DNA of 13,508 nt from the NCBI GenBank assembly GCA_036303105.1, contig JAXJBF010000109.1, forward strand, positions 1 through 13,508. Reading direction: 5' to 3'. The position numbers were made by a program, and so were the translations under genes. The notes beneath the pieces were generated by a model. The model had not been told where the DNA came from. It saw only the letters and a list, made by a program, of their open reading frames with translations, and did not search any database. Each line of letters begins with the position of its first letter. Within the stretch, counting starts at the first letter, position 1. This DNA comes from UMGS1590 sp036303105 (GTDB lineage: Bacteria; Bacillota; Peptococcia; Peptococcales; Peptococcaceae). Below, piece by piece: positions 7,071 to 13,508 of the stretch.

Positions 7071-7817
7071 TTATTGTATGGCTGCTTTCAGCGCACGAAT
7101 GGCGGCGCCAGCGTGCGGCGCTGCGTCCTTGCCGTAGCTTTCCACGAGCTTGACAATGCCGGTTTCAATGAGAATGCCGTCAGCAACAGCGGTCAGCTGC
7201 TGCGCTTCTTCCGAGGTACAATTTGGAACACCTACAATGCATGGCACAGTGCTTTGCTGGCGAGCAGCGTTGACGGTGAACGCCAGTTCTTCAGCAGTGG
7301 TCACAGCCATGGCATAGAGGAAGCCGTCGGCTTCTTTGGCAATCATGGCGATGCGGTCCTCTTCGGTTGGCGCGATCATGGAGAGCAGGGCCACATCATG
7401 AGCATCGCAAACATCCTGGAACTCGCCTTTTTCTTCGTATGGTAGATCGAGCAAGATCAGGCCGGCAACGTCCACTTTCTGGCAAAGCCCTACAAATCGC
7501 TCAGCACCATAGGAGAAGACCACGTTGGCGTAGGTCACAAAAACGAGCGGCACTTTTTCCTCGTGGCGCAGTTCCTGCACAAAGTTGAAAATGCGGTCGG
7601 TGGTGGTTCCGGCAGCCAGCGCCCGAATGTTGGCGCCCTGTACCACTGGTCCTTCAGCGGTCGGGTCGGAGAACGGAATGCCCAGGGCGATGGCATCCGC
7701 ACCGGCAGCGGCCATTTCGTGAACCACGGCAGCCGTTGTCTGCAAATCTGGATCACCACAGGTCACAAATGGAATGATGGACTTTCCTTTGCTTAATACG
7801 GTTGTTAGCTTATTCAT
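7071..7817 (-). CDS. trpA2: TrpA paralogue with degenerate active site (probable non-catalytic tryptophan synthase alpha chain)
   Basis: The 248-residue protein is clearly TrpA over residues 1-168 (about 70% identical by hand count to the operon TrpA here). The catalytic machinery is gone, however. The Glu of IELGIPFSDP (Salmonella Glu49) is Ala44 (AIALGIPF). Eight residues of the mobile loop 6 (SSMGVTGTR in TrpA1) are deleted. The phosphate-binding GFGIS is replaced by VGVPNC, and VGSAIV by IETGIV. The Asp60-equivalent is Glu55, but this is also so in TrpA1. Indole-3-glycerol-phosphate cleavage is therefore unlikely. The frame is intact. It overlaps trpB2 by 8 nt with AGGAGAAG upstream of the ATG, the same arrangement as the main operon. 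The role is inferred: structural or allosteric partner of TrpB2. Gene decay cannot be excluded. A longer frame starting at 7886 lies inside trpB2 and is rejected. Confidence 0.93.
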   Translation of the reverse strand: MNKLTTVLSKGKSIIPFVTCGDPDLQTTAAVVHEMAAAGADAIALGIPFSDPTAEGPVVQGANIRALAAGTTTDRIFNFVQELRHEEKVPLVFVTYANVVFSYGAERFVGLCQKVDVAGLILLDLPYEEKGEFQDVCDAHDVALLSMIAPTEEDRIAMIAKEADGFLYAMAVTTAEELAFTVNAARQQSTVPCIVGVPNCTSEEAQQLTAVADGILIETGIVKLVESYGKDAAPHAGAAIRALKAAIQ

Positions 7818-8997
7818 AAAGATCTTCTCCTCTGTAGCGTGCAATGGCAGCGCAGTCTTTGTCTCCGCGGCCGGACATGGTGACAACGATGATCTGGTCT
7901 GGCGTCATGGTTGGCGCCAGTTTCTTGGCATAGGCGATGGCATGGGCCGATTCGATGGCTGGAATGATGCCCTCCTGACGCGCTGTGTATTCGAAGGCGT
8001 CGACGGCTTCGTCGTCGGTAACCGGCACATATTCAGCGCGGCCGCTGTCGAAAAGCTGCGCGTGTTCCGGCCCCACGCCCGGGTAATCCAGGCCGGCCGA
8101 GATGGAATACACTGGTGCAATCTGGCCGTATTCATCCTGGCAGAAATAGGACTTCATACCATGGAAGATGCCGACACTGCCTGTGTTGACGCTGGCAGCC
8201 GTTTCAGCGGTGTCGATGCCGCGGCCAGCCGCTTCGCAGCCGATGAGGCGCACATCTTTGTCGTCGATGAAGTGGTAGAAACTGCCGATGGCGTTGGAGC
8301 CGCCGCCGACGCAGGCGAGCACCGCATCGGGCAGGCGCCCTTCTTTTTCGAGAATCTGCGCGCGGGTTTCTTTGGAAATGATCTGCTGAAAATCACGCAC
8401 GATCATCGGGAACGGATGCGGACCAACGGCAGAACCCAGGCAGTAGTGGCTGTCTTTGAGGTCGTCGCCCCATGCACGCATGGCTTCGTTGACGGCGTCT
8501 TTGAGGGTTGCCGTGCCGCTGGTCACTGGCACGACTGTGGCACCGAGCAAACGCATGCGGTAAACGTTGAGCGCCTGGCGAATGGTGTCTTCTTCGCCCA
8601 TGTACACGACGCATTCCATGCCCATGAGTGCTGCGGCGGTGGCGGTGGCCACACCATGCTGACCGGCGCCGGTCTCAGCAATGAGGCGGGTTTTGCCCAT
8701 TTTCTTGGCGAGCAGTGCCTGGCCGAGAGCGTTGTTGATTTTGTGCGCGCCAGTGTGGTTAAGGTCCTCGCGCTTGAAGTAGATCTTGGCGCCGCCGAGG
8801 TCGCGGGTCATGTTCTCAGCAAAATAGAGGCGCGATGGACGGCCCACGTAATCGTTGAGCAGGGCTGTCAGTTCCGCATTGAAGGCTGGGTCGTTTTTGT
8901 AATGCTCGTAAGCCTTTTCCAATTCTATCACTGCACTCATCAGGGGTTCTGGGATGTACTGACCGCCGTGAATGCCGAAGCGTCCTTTTTGATTCAT
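7810..8997 (-). CDS. trpB2: Tryptophan synthase beta chain, second copy
   Basis: The 395-residue PLP enzyme condenses indole with serine to tryptophan. HTGAHKINNALGQ carries the PLP Schiff-base lysine (Lys86), LIAETGAGQHG the catalytic Glu108, GGGSNAIG the PLP-phosphate loop and TMSGRGDKD the C-terminal PLP contact. SAGLDYPGVGPEH, the region of the COMM domain and serine-ligand contacts, is also intact. About 41 substitutions separate it from the operon TrpB (about 90% identity by hand count), so full activity is likely. It is the first gene of a separate unit behind a promoter and a Trp T-box. AAGGAGAG lies 8 nt before the ATG. The '2' here means second copy; it is the ordinary TrpB1 class, not the archaeal TrpB2 class. 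Confidence 0.96.
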   Translation of the reverse strand: MNQKGRFGIHGGQYIPEPLMSAVIELEKAYEHYKNDPAFNAELTALLNDYVGRPSRLYFAENMTRDLGGAKIYFKREDLNHTGAHKINNALGQALLAKKMGKTRLIAETGAGQHGVATATAAALMGMECVVYMGEEDTIRQALNVYRMRLLGATVVPVTSGTATLKDAVNEAMRAWGDDLKDSHYCLGSAVGPHPFPMIVRDFQQIISKETRAQILEKEGRLPDAVLACVGGGSNAIGSFYHFIDDKDVRLIGCEAAGRGIDTAETAASVNTGSVGIFHGMKSYFCQDEYGQIAPVYSISAGLDYPGVGPEHAQLFDSGRAEYVPVTDDEAVDAFEYTARQEGIIPAIESAHAIAYAKKLAPTMTPDQIIVVTMSGRGDKDCAAIARYRGEDLYE

Positions 8998-9057
8998 TGT
9001 AATCTCTCCTTAGTCTCTATGATTTATGATCGCTCTCATCGTGTTCTGCATCGGCGT

Positions 9058-9096
9058 TCAGCGCCGCCATCGTTTGATCGCTTTCTCCTGCATCAT
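9058..9096 (-). CDS. Possible 12-codon leader peptide with one Trp codon
   Basis: After the T-box terminator, GGAGGAGGAG (9098-9107) lies just before ATGATG at 9096, opening a short frame that reads MMQEKAIKRWRR and stops at a TGA (9058-9060). The Trp codon is third from the end. A hairpin CGGCG-CTGAA-CGCCG (about 9052-9066) covers the last codons and stop, and TTCTCCTG (9127-9134) can pair with CAGGAGAA (9083-9090) in this frame. A ribosome stalled at the Trp codon could alter such pairing and trpB2 translation. The frame is too short to be certain. An overlapping acidic 30-codon frame from 9109 has no good ribosome binding site. Confidence 0.35.
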   Translation of the reverse strand: MMQEKAIKRWRR

Positions 9097-9135
9097 GCTC
9101 CTCCTCCATGCGCCAGCTTCTCTGTTCAGGAGAAT

Positions 9136-9176
9136 AAAAAAACGCCCCTGACAGAAACATGCTCTTTCTGTCAAGG
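9136..9176 (-). terminator. Regulated terminator of the Trp T-box
   Basis: On the minus strand CCTTGACAGAAA (9165-9176) pairs over 12 bp, one G-U, with TTTCTGTCAGGG (9146-9157), with a 7-nt loop. GCG and seven U residues (9136-9142) follow. This is the default off structure when tRNA-Trp is charged. Confidence 0.93.
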
Positions 9177-9412
9177 ACGAATACATTTAAGATCCGCGGT
9201 GCCACCTTGATTTCGCGCTTGACGCGCGCCCTTAGCGAGATACCATCATACCTCCGGCAACTGACGTATGCCCTCACGTTGCAGAATACTCTGCGCAGTG
9301 TGCTGCGCATTTGACTGCACCCTCAGCGGTCCATTTGACGACTTGTTTCTCACCCGACTCTCAGCAACACGGGTTCTCTGTACAGGCATCATCGCCGTTA
9401 TCTCCGCCTCAA
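9136..9412 (-). promoter_or_regulatory. Trp-specific T-box riboswitch leader of trpB2-trpA2
   Basis: This leader senses uncharged tRNA. The T-box sequence AAGGTGGCACCGCGG is at 9194-9208. Its UGGC bulge pairs with GCCA, fitting the G73 discriminator of tRNA-Trp. Stem I has a proximal stem (GGCGG/CCGCU), a specifier loop (AGAUAAC opposite AAAUGGA) and an upper stem (GGCGAU/GUCGUC). Its distal loop has GCUGAGAG next to AGAGA. The specifier is UGG at 9331-9333, which is Trp. A short stem III (CGCGC/GCGCG) precedes the T-box. The CCTT at 9173-9176 can pair either with AAGG of the T-box (antiterminator) or in the terminator hairpin, so the two are exclusive. Uncharged tRNA-Trp should therefore turn on trpB2A2. 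Confidence 0.96.
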
Positions 9413-9433
9413 CGGTTTGGTGTATTTGAATTG

Positions 9434-9468
9434 AGTATACTTTACCATGGCACGCCCTCCACCGTCAA
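9434..9468 (-). promoter_or_regulatory. Promoter of the T-box-trpB2-trpA2 unit
   Basis: On the minus strand TTGACG (9463-9468) precedes TAAAGT (9439-9444) by 18 nt. The better -10 hexamer TATACT (9434-9439) overlaps it but would need a 23-nt spacer. Either way transcription starts about 15-25 nt before Stem I of the T-box. Confidence 0.6.
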
Positions 9469-9537
9469 CCACCAATTGCAAATTTTTCAAAAAATTGCAA
9501 CGCACTGCTTCTAACAAGAAAATTCTGCCAGCAAGCA

Positions 9538-9573
9538 CAAAAATCCACCAGCAGCAGATTCTGCGGCTGGTGG
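9538..9573 (-). terminator. Intrinsic terminator of the main trp operon
   Basis: On the minus strand CCACCAGC-C-GCAG pairs with CTGC-T-GCTGGTGG (12 bp with one C-T mismatch, AAT loop), followed by A and five T residues. It lies 19 nt after the trpA1 stop. It closes trpDCFBA before the promoter of trpB2A2, so the two trpBA pairs are separate transcription units. Confidence 0.85.
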
Positions 9574-9592
9574 TCTGTGACGATGGCGCTTG

Positions 9593-10366
9593 TCAGTCGT
9601 TGATGGCGGTTTTCATGTCGCGCACGTAATCACCAACGTGCGGTGCTGCGTCGCGGCCATAACGCTCCACAATTTTGACGATGGCCGAGCCAACGATGAC
9701 GCCGTCGGCGTACTGCGCCATGTGCTGCGCCTGCTCCGGCGTGGAGATGCCAAAACCGATGGCGCATGGCAGGTTGGTGTGCTGGCGCACGATCTCGACA
9801 ATGGCGCCAACGTCGGTGGTGATGGCGCGGCGTGTGCCGGTGACACCCATGCTGGACACAATGTAGAGAAAGCCTTCCGCTTCACGGGCGATCATGGCGA
9901 TGCGGTCCTTCGAGGTTGGGGCGATCATGGAAATGAGATCCACCTCATGGTCATGGCAGATGGCGAGAAATTCTTCCTTTTCCTCAAACGGCAGGTCCGG
10001 CAGAATCAGCCCGTCGACACCGATGTCCTGGCAGGTGCGGATGAAGCGCTCGGCGCCATAGGAAAAGACGACGTTGGCATAGGTCATGAAGACAAAGGGC
10101 ACGCTCACATCCTGACGCAGATCGCGCACAAGGTCGAAGATGCGGTCGGTGGTGACGCCGCCATCCAGGGCGCGAATGTTGGCGCCCTGAATCACTGGGC
10201 CTTCGGCGGTTGGGTCGGAAAAGGGAATGCCCAGCTCGATGAGATCGGCACCGGCCGCAGCCATTTCACGGACGACGGCAGCGGTGGTTTCAAGATCGGG
10301 ATCGCCGCAGGTGACAAAAGGAATGAAGGCTTTGCCGTTGGCAAAGGCAGTTTTGATGTTACTCAT
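9593..10366 (-). CDS. trpA: Tryptophan synthase alpha chain (operon copy)
   Basis: The 257-residue TIM-barrel protein cleaves indole-3-glycerol phosphate to indole and glyceraldehyde 3-phosphate. IELGIPFSDP carries the catalytic Glu44 (Salmonella Glu49). The Asp60-equivalent is Glu55 in PTAEGP, a conservative change shared with the second copy. The mobile loop SSMGVTGTR (171-179) and the phosphate-binding GFGIS (204-208) and VGSAIV (225-230) motifs are intact, so the enzyme should be active. The ATG at 10366 has AGGAGAGG just upstream and overlaps the trpB stop by 8 nt. A longer frame from 10435 lies within trpB. It is the last gene of the operon, followed by a terminator. Confidence 0.96.
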   Translation of the reverse strand: MSNIKTAFANGKAFIPFVTCGDPDLETTAAVVREMAAAGADLIELGIPFSDPTAEGPVIQGANIRALDGGVTTDRIFDLVRDLRQDVSVPFVFMTYANVVFSYGAERFIRTCQDIGVDGLILPDLPFEEKEEFLAICHDHEVDLISMIAPTSKDRIAMIAREAEGFLYIVSSMGVTGTRRAITTDVGAIVEIVRQHTNLPCAIGFGISTPEQAQHMAQYADGVIVGSAIVKIVERYGRDAAPHVGDYVRDMKTAIND

Positions 10367-11549
10367 GGATATCCTCTCCTCTATAACGGGCAATGGCGGC
10401 GCAGTCTTTGTCGCCTCTGCCAGACATGGTGACAACGATGATCTGATCCGGCGTCATGGTTGGCGCCAGCTTGCGTGCATAGGCAATGGCGTGGGCCGAT
10501 TCGATGGCCGGAATGATGCCTTCCTGACGCGCTGTGTATTCAAAAGCGTCCACGGCTTCGTCGTCGGTGACGGGGACGTATTCCGCACGGCCGATGTCGT
10601 GAAGGTGGGCGTGTTCTGGCCCGATACCAGGGTAATCCAGACCGGCAGAAATGGAATACACAGGAGCGATCTGGCCATATTCATCCTGGCAGAAGTAGGA
10701 CTTCATGCCGTGGAAGATGCCGAGGCGGCCGGTGTTGACGGTGGCTGCCGTTTCAAAGGTATCGATGCCGCGGCCAGCCGCTTCACAGCCGATGAGGCGC
10801 ACGTCTTTGTCGCCGATGAAGTGATAGAAGCTGCCGATGGCGTTGGAGCCGCCGCCGACACAGGCAATGACCGCATCGGGCAGCCGGCCTTCCTTCTCCA
10901 GCATCTGACTGCGGATTTCTGCCGAAATCACGGCTTGAAAATCACGCACGATCGTCGGAAACGGATGCGGCCCCATGACAGACCCCAGACAATAGTGGGT
11001 GTCGTCGACACGGTTGGACCATTCCCGCATGGCCTCACTGACGGCGTCTTTGAGGGTGGCGGTGCCGCTGGTGACAGGAATGACCGTGGCGCCGAGCAGG
11101 CGCATGCGGTAAACGTTCAAGGCCTGGCGGATGGTGTCCTCTTCGCCCATGAAGACGACGCATTCCATGCCCATGAGCGCTGCGGCGGTGGCGGTGGCCA
11201 CGCCATGCTGGCCAGCACCGGTCTCGGCGATGAGCCGCGTCTTGCCCATCTTTTTAGCGAGCAGCGCCTGGCCAAGGGCGTTGTTGATTTTGTGAGCGCC
11301 GGTGTGATTGAGGTCCTCGCGCTTGAAGTAGATCTTGGCGCCGCCAAGGTCGCTGGTCATGTTCTCGGCAAAATAGAGACGTGACGGACGGCCCACGTAA
11401 TCGTTAAAGAGCGCCGTGAGCTCGGCATTAAATGCCGGGTCGTTCTTATAAAAATCATAGGCTTCTTCCAATTCGATGACGGCATTCATCAAGGTTTCCG
11501 GAATATATTGGCCGCCGTGAATGCCAAAACGTCCATTTGGGTTTGTCAT
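10359..11549 (-). CDS. trpB: Tryptophan synthase beta chain (operon copy)
   Basis: The 396-residue PLP enzyme carries HTGAHKINNALGQ with Lys87 and LIAETGAGQHG with Glu109, the same numbers as the Salmonella enzyme, plus GGGSNAIG and TMSGRGDKD for PLP binding. The length is standard for the TrpB1 class that works with TrpA and channels indole. It overlaps trpF by 4 nt (ATGA), with AAGGAGAG about 7 nt upstream, and overlaps trpA by 8 nt. It is the parent-like copy of the pair. Substitutions relative to trpB2 are scattered and mostly outside the active site. Confidence 0.97.
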   Translation of the reverse strand: MTNPNGRFGIHGGQYIPETLMNAVIELEEAYDFYKNDPAFNAELTALFNDYVGRPSRLYFAENMTSDLGGAKIYFKREDLNHTGAHKINNALGQALLAKKMGKTRLIAETGAGQHGVATATAAALMGMECVVFMGEEDTIRQALNVYRMRLLGATVIPVTSGTATLKDAVSEAMREWSNRVDDTHYCLGSVMGPHPFPTIVRDFQAVISAEIRSQMLEKEGRLPDAVIACVGGGSNAIGSFYHFIGDKDVRLIGCEAAGRGIDTFETAATVNTGRLGIFHGMKSYFCQDEYGQIAPVYSISAGLDYPGIGPEHAHLHDIGRAEYVPVTDDEAVDAFEYTARQEGIIPAIESAHAIAYARKLAPTMTPDQIIVVTMSGRGDKDCAAIARYRGEDIHE

Positions 11550-12151
11550 GGTTCTTCTCTCCTTATCTGCTCCATAAATCGTATCATTTTCATCTCATCT
11601 TTCAGGCCATCGCGCTCAATGCCCGAGCTGACATCCACTGCCCAAGGGTGCCACTGAGCGATGGCCTCAGCAATATTGTCCGGCGATAAGCCGCCAGCAA
11701 GAAAATAGGGCCGCGTCACGCCGCTTAAAAGCTGCCAGTCAAAGCGTTCACCTTGTCCTGCGCCAGCATCCAACAGCACCCAATCGGCGCTGCTGGCATT
11801 GGCGCGCTGCACATCGCTTTCCGTGCGTATGCGGAAAGCCTGTAGGATCGGCTGCGGACTGAGCGCACGCAGGCGGGCGATGTAGGCTGCGTCTTCATGG
11901 CCGTGAAGCTGGGCCATATCGATCACGCCACGCTGCAAAAGTGCGGCAACGGCGGATGGCTCAGCATCGACGAAGACGCCGACGGCGGTGATGCCCGGCG
12001 CCAGCTGAGCACGCAGGACTGCGGCGGTGTCCGGACTGATGCAGCGACGGCTGGCTGCGGCAAAGACAAAGCCAATATAATCAGGCTGCAGCCGGTTTGC
12101 CGCTGCAATGTCCTCAGGGCGGCGCAGGCCGCAGAATTTCACCTTCGTCAT
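11546..12151 (-). CDS. trpF: Phosphoribosylanthranilate isomerase
   Basis: The 201-residue single-domain TIM barrel converts phosphoribosylanthranilate to CdRP. KFCGLRRPEDI carries the general base Cys7, and WVLLDAGAG the general acid Asp128. The phosphate-binding LAGGLSPDN (151-159) and VDVSSGIE (172-179) are both present. The length is typical for a stand-alone TrpF, slightly short. It overlaps trpC and trpB by 4 nt each, so all three should be translationally coupled. AGGAGCC lies 4-5 nt before the ATG. It has four Trp residues, rather many for a Trp-biosynthetic enzyme. Cytoplasmic. Confidence 0.96.
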   Translation of the reverse strand: MTKVKFCGLRRPEDIAAANRLQPDYIGFVFAAASRRCISPDTAAVLRAQLAPGITAVGVFVDAEPSAVAALLQRGVIDMAQLHGHEDAAYIARLRALSPQPILQAFRIRTESDVQRANASSADWVLLDAGAGQGERFDWQLLSGVTRPYFLAGGLSPDNIAEAIAQWHPWAVDVSSGIERDGLKDEMKMIRFMEQIRREEP

Positions 12152-12930
12152 AAGCGGCTCCTCAGCGCTTGTAAGGCCGCCGTTTTGTCCGCAGCCTGCA
12201 TCAGGGCAGTGCCGATGAGCACAGCATCGGCACCAGCGTCACGCAGGCGCCGAATGTCCTCGGCGTCCTTCACGCCGCTTTCAGCGACGAAAAGCACATC
12301 GTCAGGAATCAGGGCACGCAGCCGCTGGCTGTTGGCCAGATCGATGCTGAAATCGTGAAGGTTGCGGTTGTTGACGCCGATCACACGCGTGCCTGCAGCC
12401 GCTGCACGCCGCACTTCCTCGTCGTCGTGGGTTTCCACAAGCGCCGACAGGCCAAGCGTGTCACAATAAGCAATGTACGCGCGCAGCTGTTCGTCGCTGA
12501 GAATGGCCGCAATCAAGAGCACCGCCGAGGCACCGAGGCACTTGGCTTCGTCAATCATGTAACGATCGACAAGGAAATCTTTGCGCAGGCAGGGCAGCGT
12601 CACCTGACTGGCGATGTCGGCCAGGTGGCCATCCGCCCCGAGGAACCAGCGCGGCTCGGTGAGCACGGAAATGGCTGCCGCGCCAGCCGCTTCGTACGCC
12701 TTGGCAATGTCGAGATAGGGATAATCCTCGGCGATGACGCCGCGTGACGGCGACGCCTTCTTGCACTCGCAGATGAAGGCGAGGTTCTCGCCAGCGAGGG
12801 CACGTTCAAAGGCAAAGTCACCTTTCGGCAGCGCCTGTGCCCTCGCCTGCAGCACATCCGCAGGCAGTGTCTGCTTTGCCGTTTCCACCCGCTGGGCAGC
12901 ATGGGCGGCAAGGGTTTCAAGAATGGTCAT
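12148..12930 (-). CDS. trpC: Indole-3-glycerol phosphate synthase
   Basis: The 260-residue TIM barrel closes the indole ring, turning CdRP into indole-3-glycerol phosphate with loss of CO2. ECKKASPSRG (55-64) supplies Glu55 and Lys57, LRKDF has the catalytic Lys117, LVETH Glu166, GVNNRNL the Asn/Arg pair at 187-190 and VAESG Glu217. All match the positions needed in this family. Its length is normal for a monofunctional TrpC. The ATG overlaps the trpD stop by 4 nt and has GGAGGTG 5 nt upstream. Cytoplasmic. Confidence 0.97.
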   Translation of the reverse strand: MTILETLAAHAAQRVETAKQTLPADVLQARAQALPKGDFAFERALAGENLAFICECKKASPSRGVIAEDYPYLDIAKAYEAAGAAAISVLTEPRWFLGADGHLADIASQVTLPCLRKDFLVDRYMIDEAKCLGASAVLLIAAILSDEQLRAYIAYCDTLGLSALVETHDDEEVRRAAAAGTRVIGVNNRNLHDFSIDLANSQRLRALIPDDVLFVAESGVKDAEDIRRLRDAGADAVLIGTALMQAADKTAALQALRSRL

Positions 12931-13508
12931 GCGCTCACCTCCAGGCGACGGCTTTCGTCGATAAAGCGGTGCATTACGGCTTGTGCTGCGCCACTGTCAA
13001 TCAGCTGGGCCGCCAGCTCCACGCCTTCGGCAATGGTGTTCGCCTTGCCGCCAATGCAAAGGGCTGCACCAGCGTTCAGCAGCACTGCATGGCGTTTGTG
13101 GCCTGGCGCACCGGCAAGAATGTCACGGGTGATGGCCGCGTTTTCTTCCGGTGAACCGCCTAGGAGGTCGGCTTTGTCGCAGCGTGCGAAGCCAAAGTCT
13201 TCCGGCGCAATGGTATAATTTTTGATCCATCCATCCTTGAACTCACAGACCGTGGTTGGTGCGCTCATGGAGATCTCATCCAGCTTGTCCTGGCCATAGA
13301 CCACCATGCCGCGCTCCACGCCCAAGCTCATCAGCACCTGAGCCAGCGGCTCAACAAGGTATTCATCATAGACACCGAGCAGCTGCAAGCGCGGATTGGC
13401 CGGATTGGTCAAGGGGCCGAGGATGTTGAACACAGTGCGGAAGCCCAGCTCTTTGCGAATGGCACCAACGTATTTCATTGAGCGATGGTATTTCTGTGCA
13501 AAGAAGAA
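12927..13508 (-). CDS. trpD: Anthranilate phosphoribosyltransferase, C-terminal part (cut by window edge)
   Basis: The 193 residues in the window are the C-terminal part of TrpD, which joins anthranilate to PRPP. The frame stays open to the edge, reading FFFAQKYHRSMKYVGAIRKE, the family's helical segment before ELGFRTVFNILGPLTNP. GQDKLDEISMSAPT holds the Asp/Glu pair used in Mg-PRPP binding. The family is about 340 residues long, so roughly 145 N-terminal residues, including the GTGGD PRPP loop, lie outside. The stop overlaps the trpC start by 4 nt. trpE and trpG, if present, are expected further to the right. Confidence 0.96.
   Translation of the reverse strand, partial: FFFAQKYHRSMKYVGAIRKELGFRTVFNILGPLTNPANPRLQLLGVYDEYLVEPLAQVLMSLGVERGMVVYGQDKLDEISMSAPTTVCEFKDGWIKNYTIAPEDFGFARCDKADLLGGSPEENAAITRDILAGAPGHKRHAVLLNAGAALCIGGKANTIAEGVELAAQLIDSGAAQAVMHRFIDESRRLEVSA

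Noticed and set aside
7818..7886. N-terminal extension of 23 codons on trpA2 (and the same at 10367-10435 for trpA)
   Set aside because: The extension lies inside the trpB C-terminal coding region. A good ribosome binding site precedes the internal ATG in both copies, and the resulting N-termini match the family.
7774..9210. Long plus-strand frames opposite trpB2 (478 codons) and trpB (10227-11384)
   Set aside because: Both are antisense shadows. They resemble each other only because the two trpB genes do, and the first also crosses the T-box.
9017..9310. 97-codon minus-strand frame across the T-box leader
   Set aside because: It runs through the T-box and its terminator, so it is not a protein-coding gene. 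Its acidic 30-codon tail from 9109 lacks a proper ribosome binding site.
7071..11549. The two trpBA pairs as an assembly duplicate
   Set aside because: The copies differ at many nucleotides, have different intergenic sequences and different TrpA active sites, so they are distinct genes.

Overview
This window looks like chromosomal DNA of a low-to-mid GC-skewed but overall GC-rich member of the Bacillota. The reasons are a tRNA-Trp T-box riboswitch, TmcAL, strong AGGAGG-type ribosome binding sites, a secreted CAP protein with copper-amine-oxidase-N-like stalk repeats, and intrinsic terminators after almost every unit. An anaerobe of the Negativicutes/Clostridia type is a guess from the ferredoxin-flavoprotein pair. 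No tRNA, rRNA, insertion sequence, integrase or CRISPR array was seen.

Layout, left to right. 1-174: no convincing gene, only a CTGT tetranucleotide repeat at the window edge and a possible minus-strand gene start. 214-1008 (-): secreted CAP/SCP-like protein. 1128-2504 (-): MATE-family transporter interrupted by an in-frame amber codon. 2671-4604 (-): a two-gene operon of an 8-Cys ferredoxin and an AprA/fumarate-reductase-like flavoprotein. Its upstream region carries a perfect LysR-type dyad. 4748-5677 (-): a LysR-family regulator, the likely controller of that operon. 5822-6994 (+): tmcAL, the only plus-strand gene. A perfect 48-nt palindromic bidirectional terminator follows it. 7071-8997 (-): a second trpB-trpA pair, trpB2-trpA2, with its own promoter and a Trp-specific T-box leader (about 9136-9468). 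9593-13508 (-): the main tryptophan operon, trpD(partial)-C-F-B-A, tightly packed with 4- to 8-bp overlaps and closed by its own terminator.

The most interesting part is the trp region. The main operon encodes an apparently complete pathway from phosphoribosyl anthranilate to tryptophan, within the part visible. Directly downstream lies a second trpBA module that is separately transcribed and controlled by uncharged tRNA-Trp. By eye its TrpB is about 90% identical to the operon TrpB and keeps every catalytic residue checked. Its TrpA is only about 60% identical and has lost the catalytic glutamate, the flexible active-site loop and the phosphate-binding motifs. That makes TrpA2 a probable pseudoenzyme. 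A reasonable inference is an indole-plus-serine tryptophan synthase with a non-catalytic alpha subunit, switched on by tryptophan starvation. Between the T-box terminator and trpB2 there is also a 12-codon ORF with a strong ribosome binding site and one Trp codon, possibly a second regulatory layer.

Starts were moved downstream of the longest open frame where a ribosome binding site required it (CAP protein, MATE, lysR, trpA1, trpA2). Identities are hand counts from translated sequence. No database search was possible.
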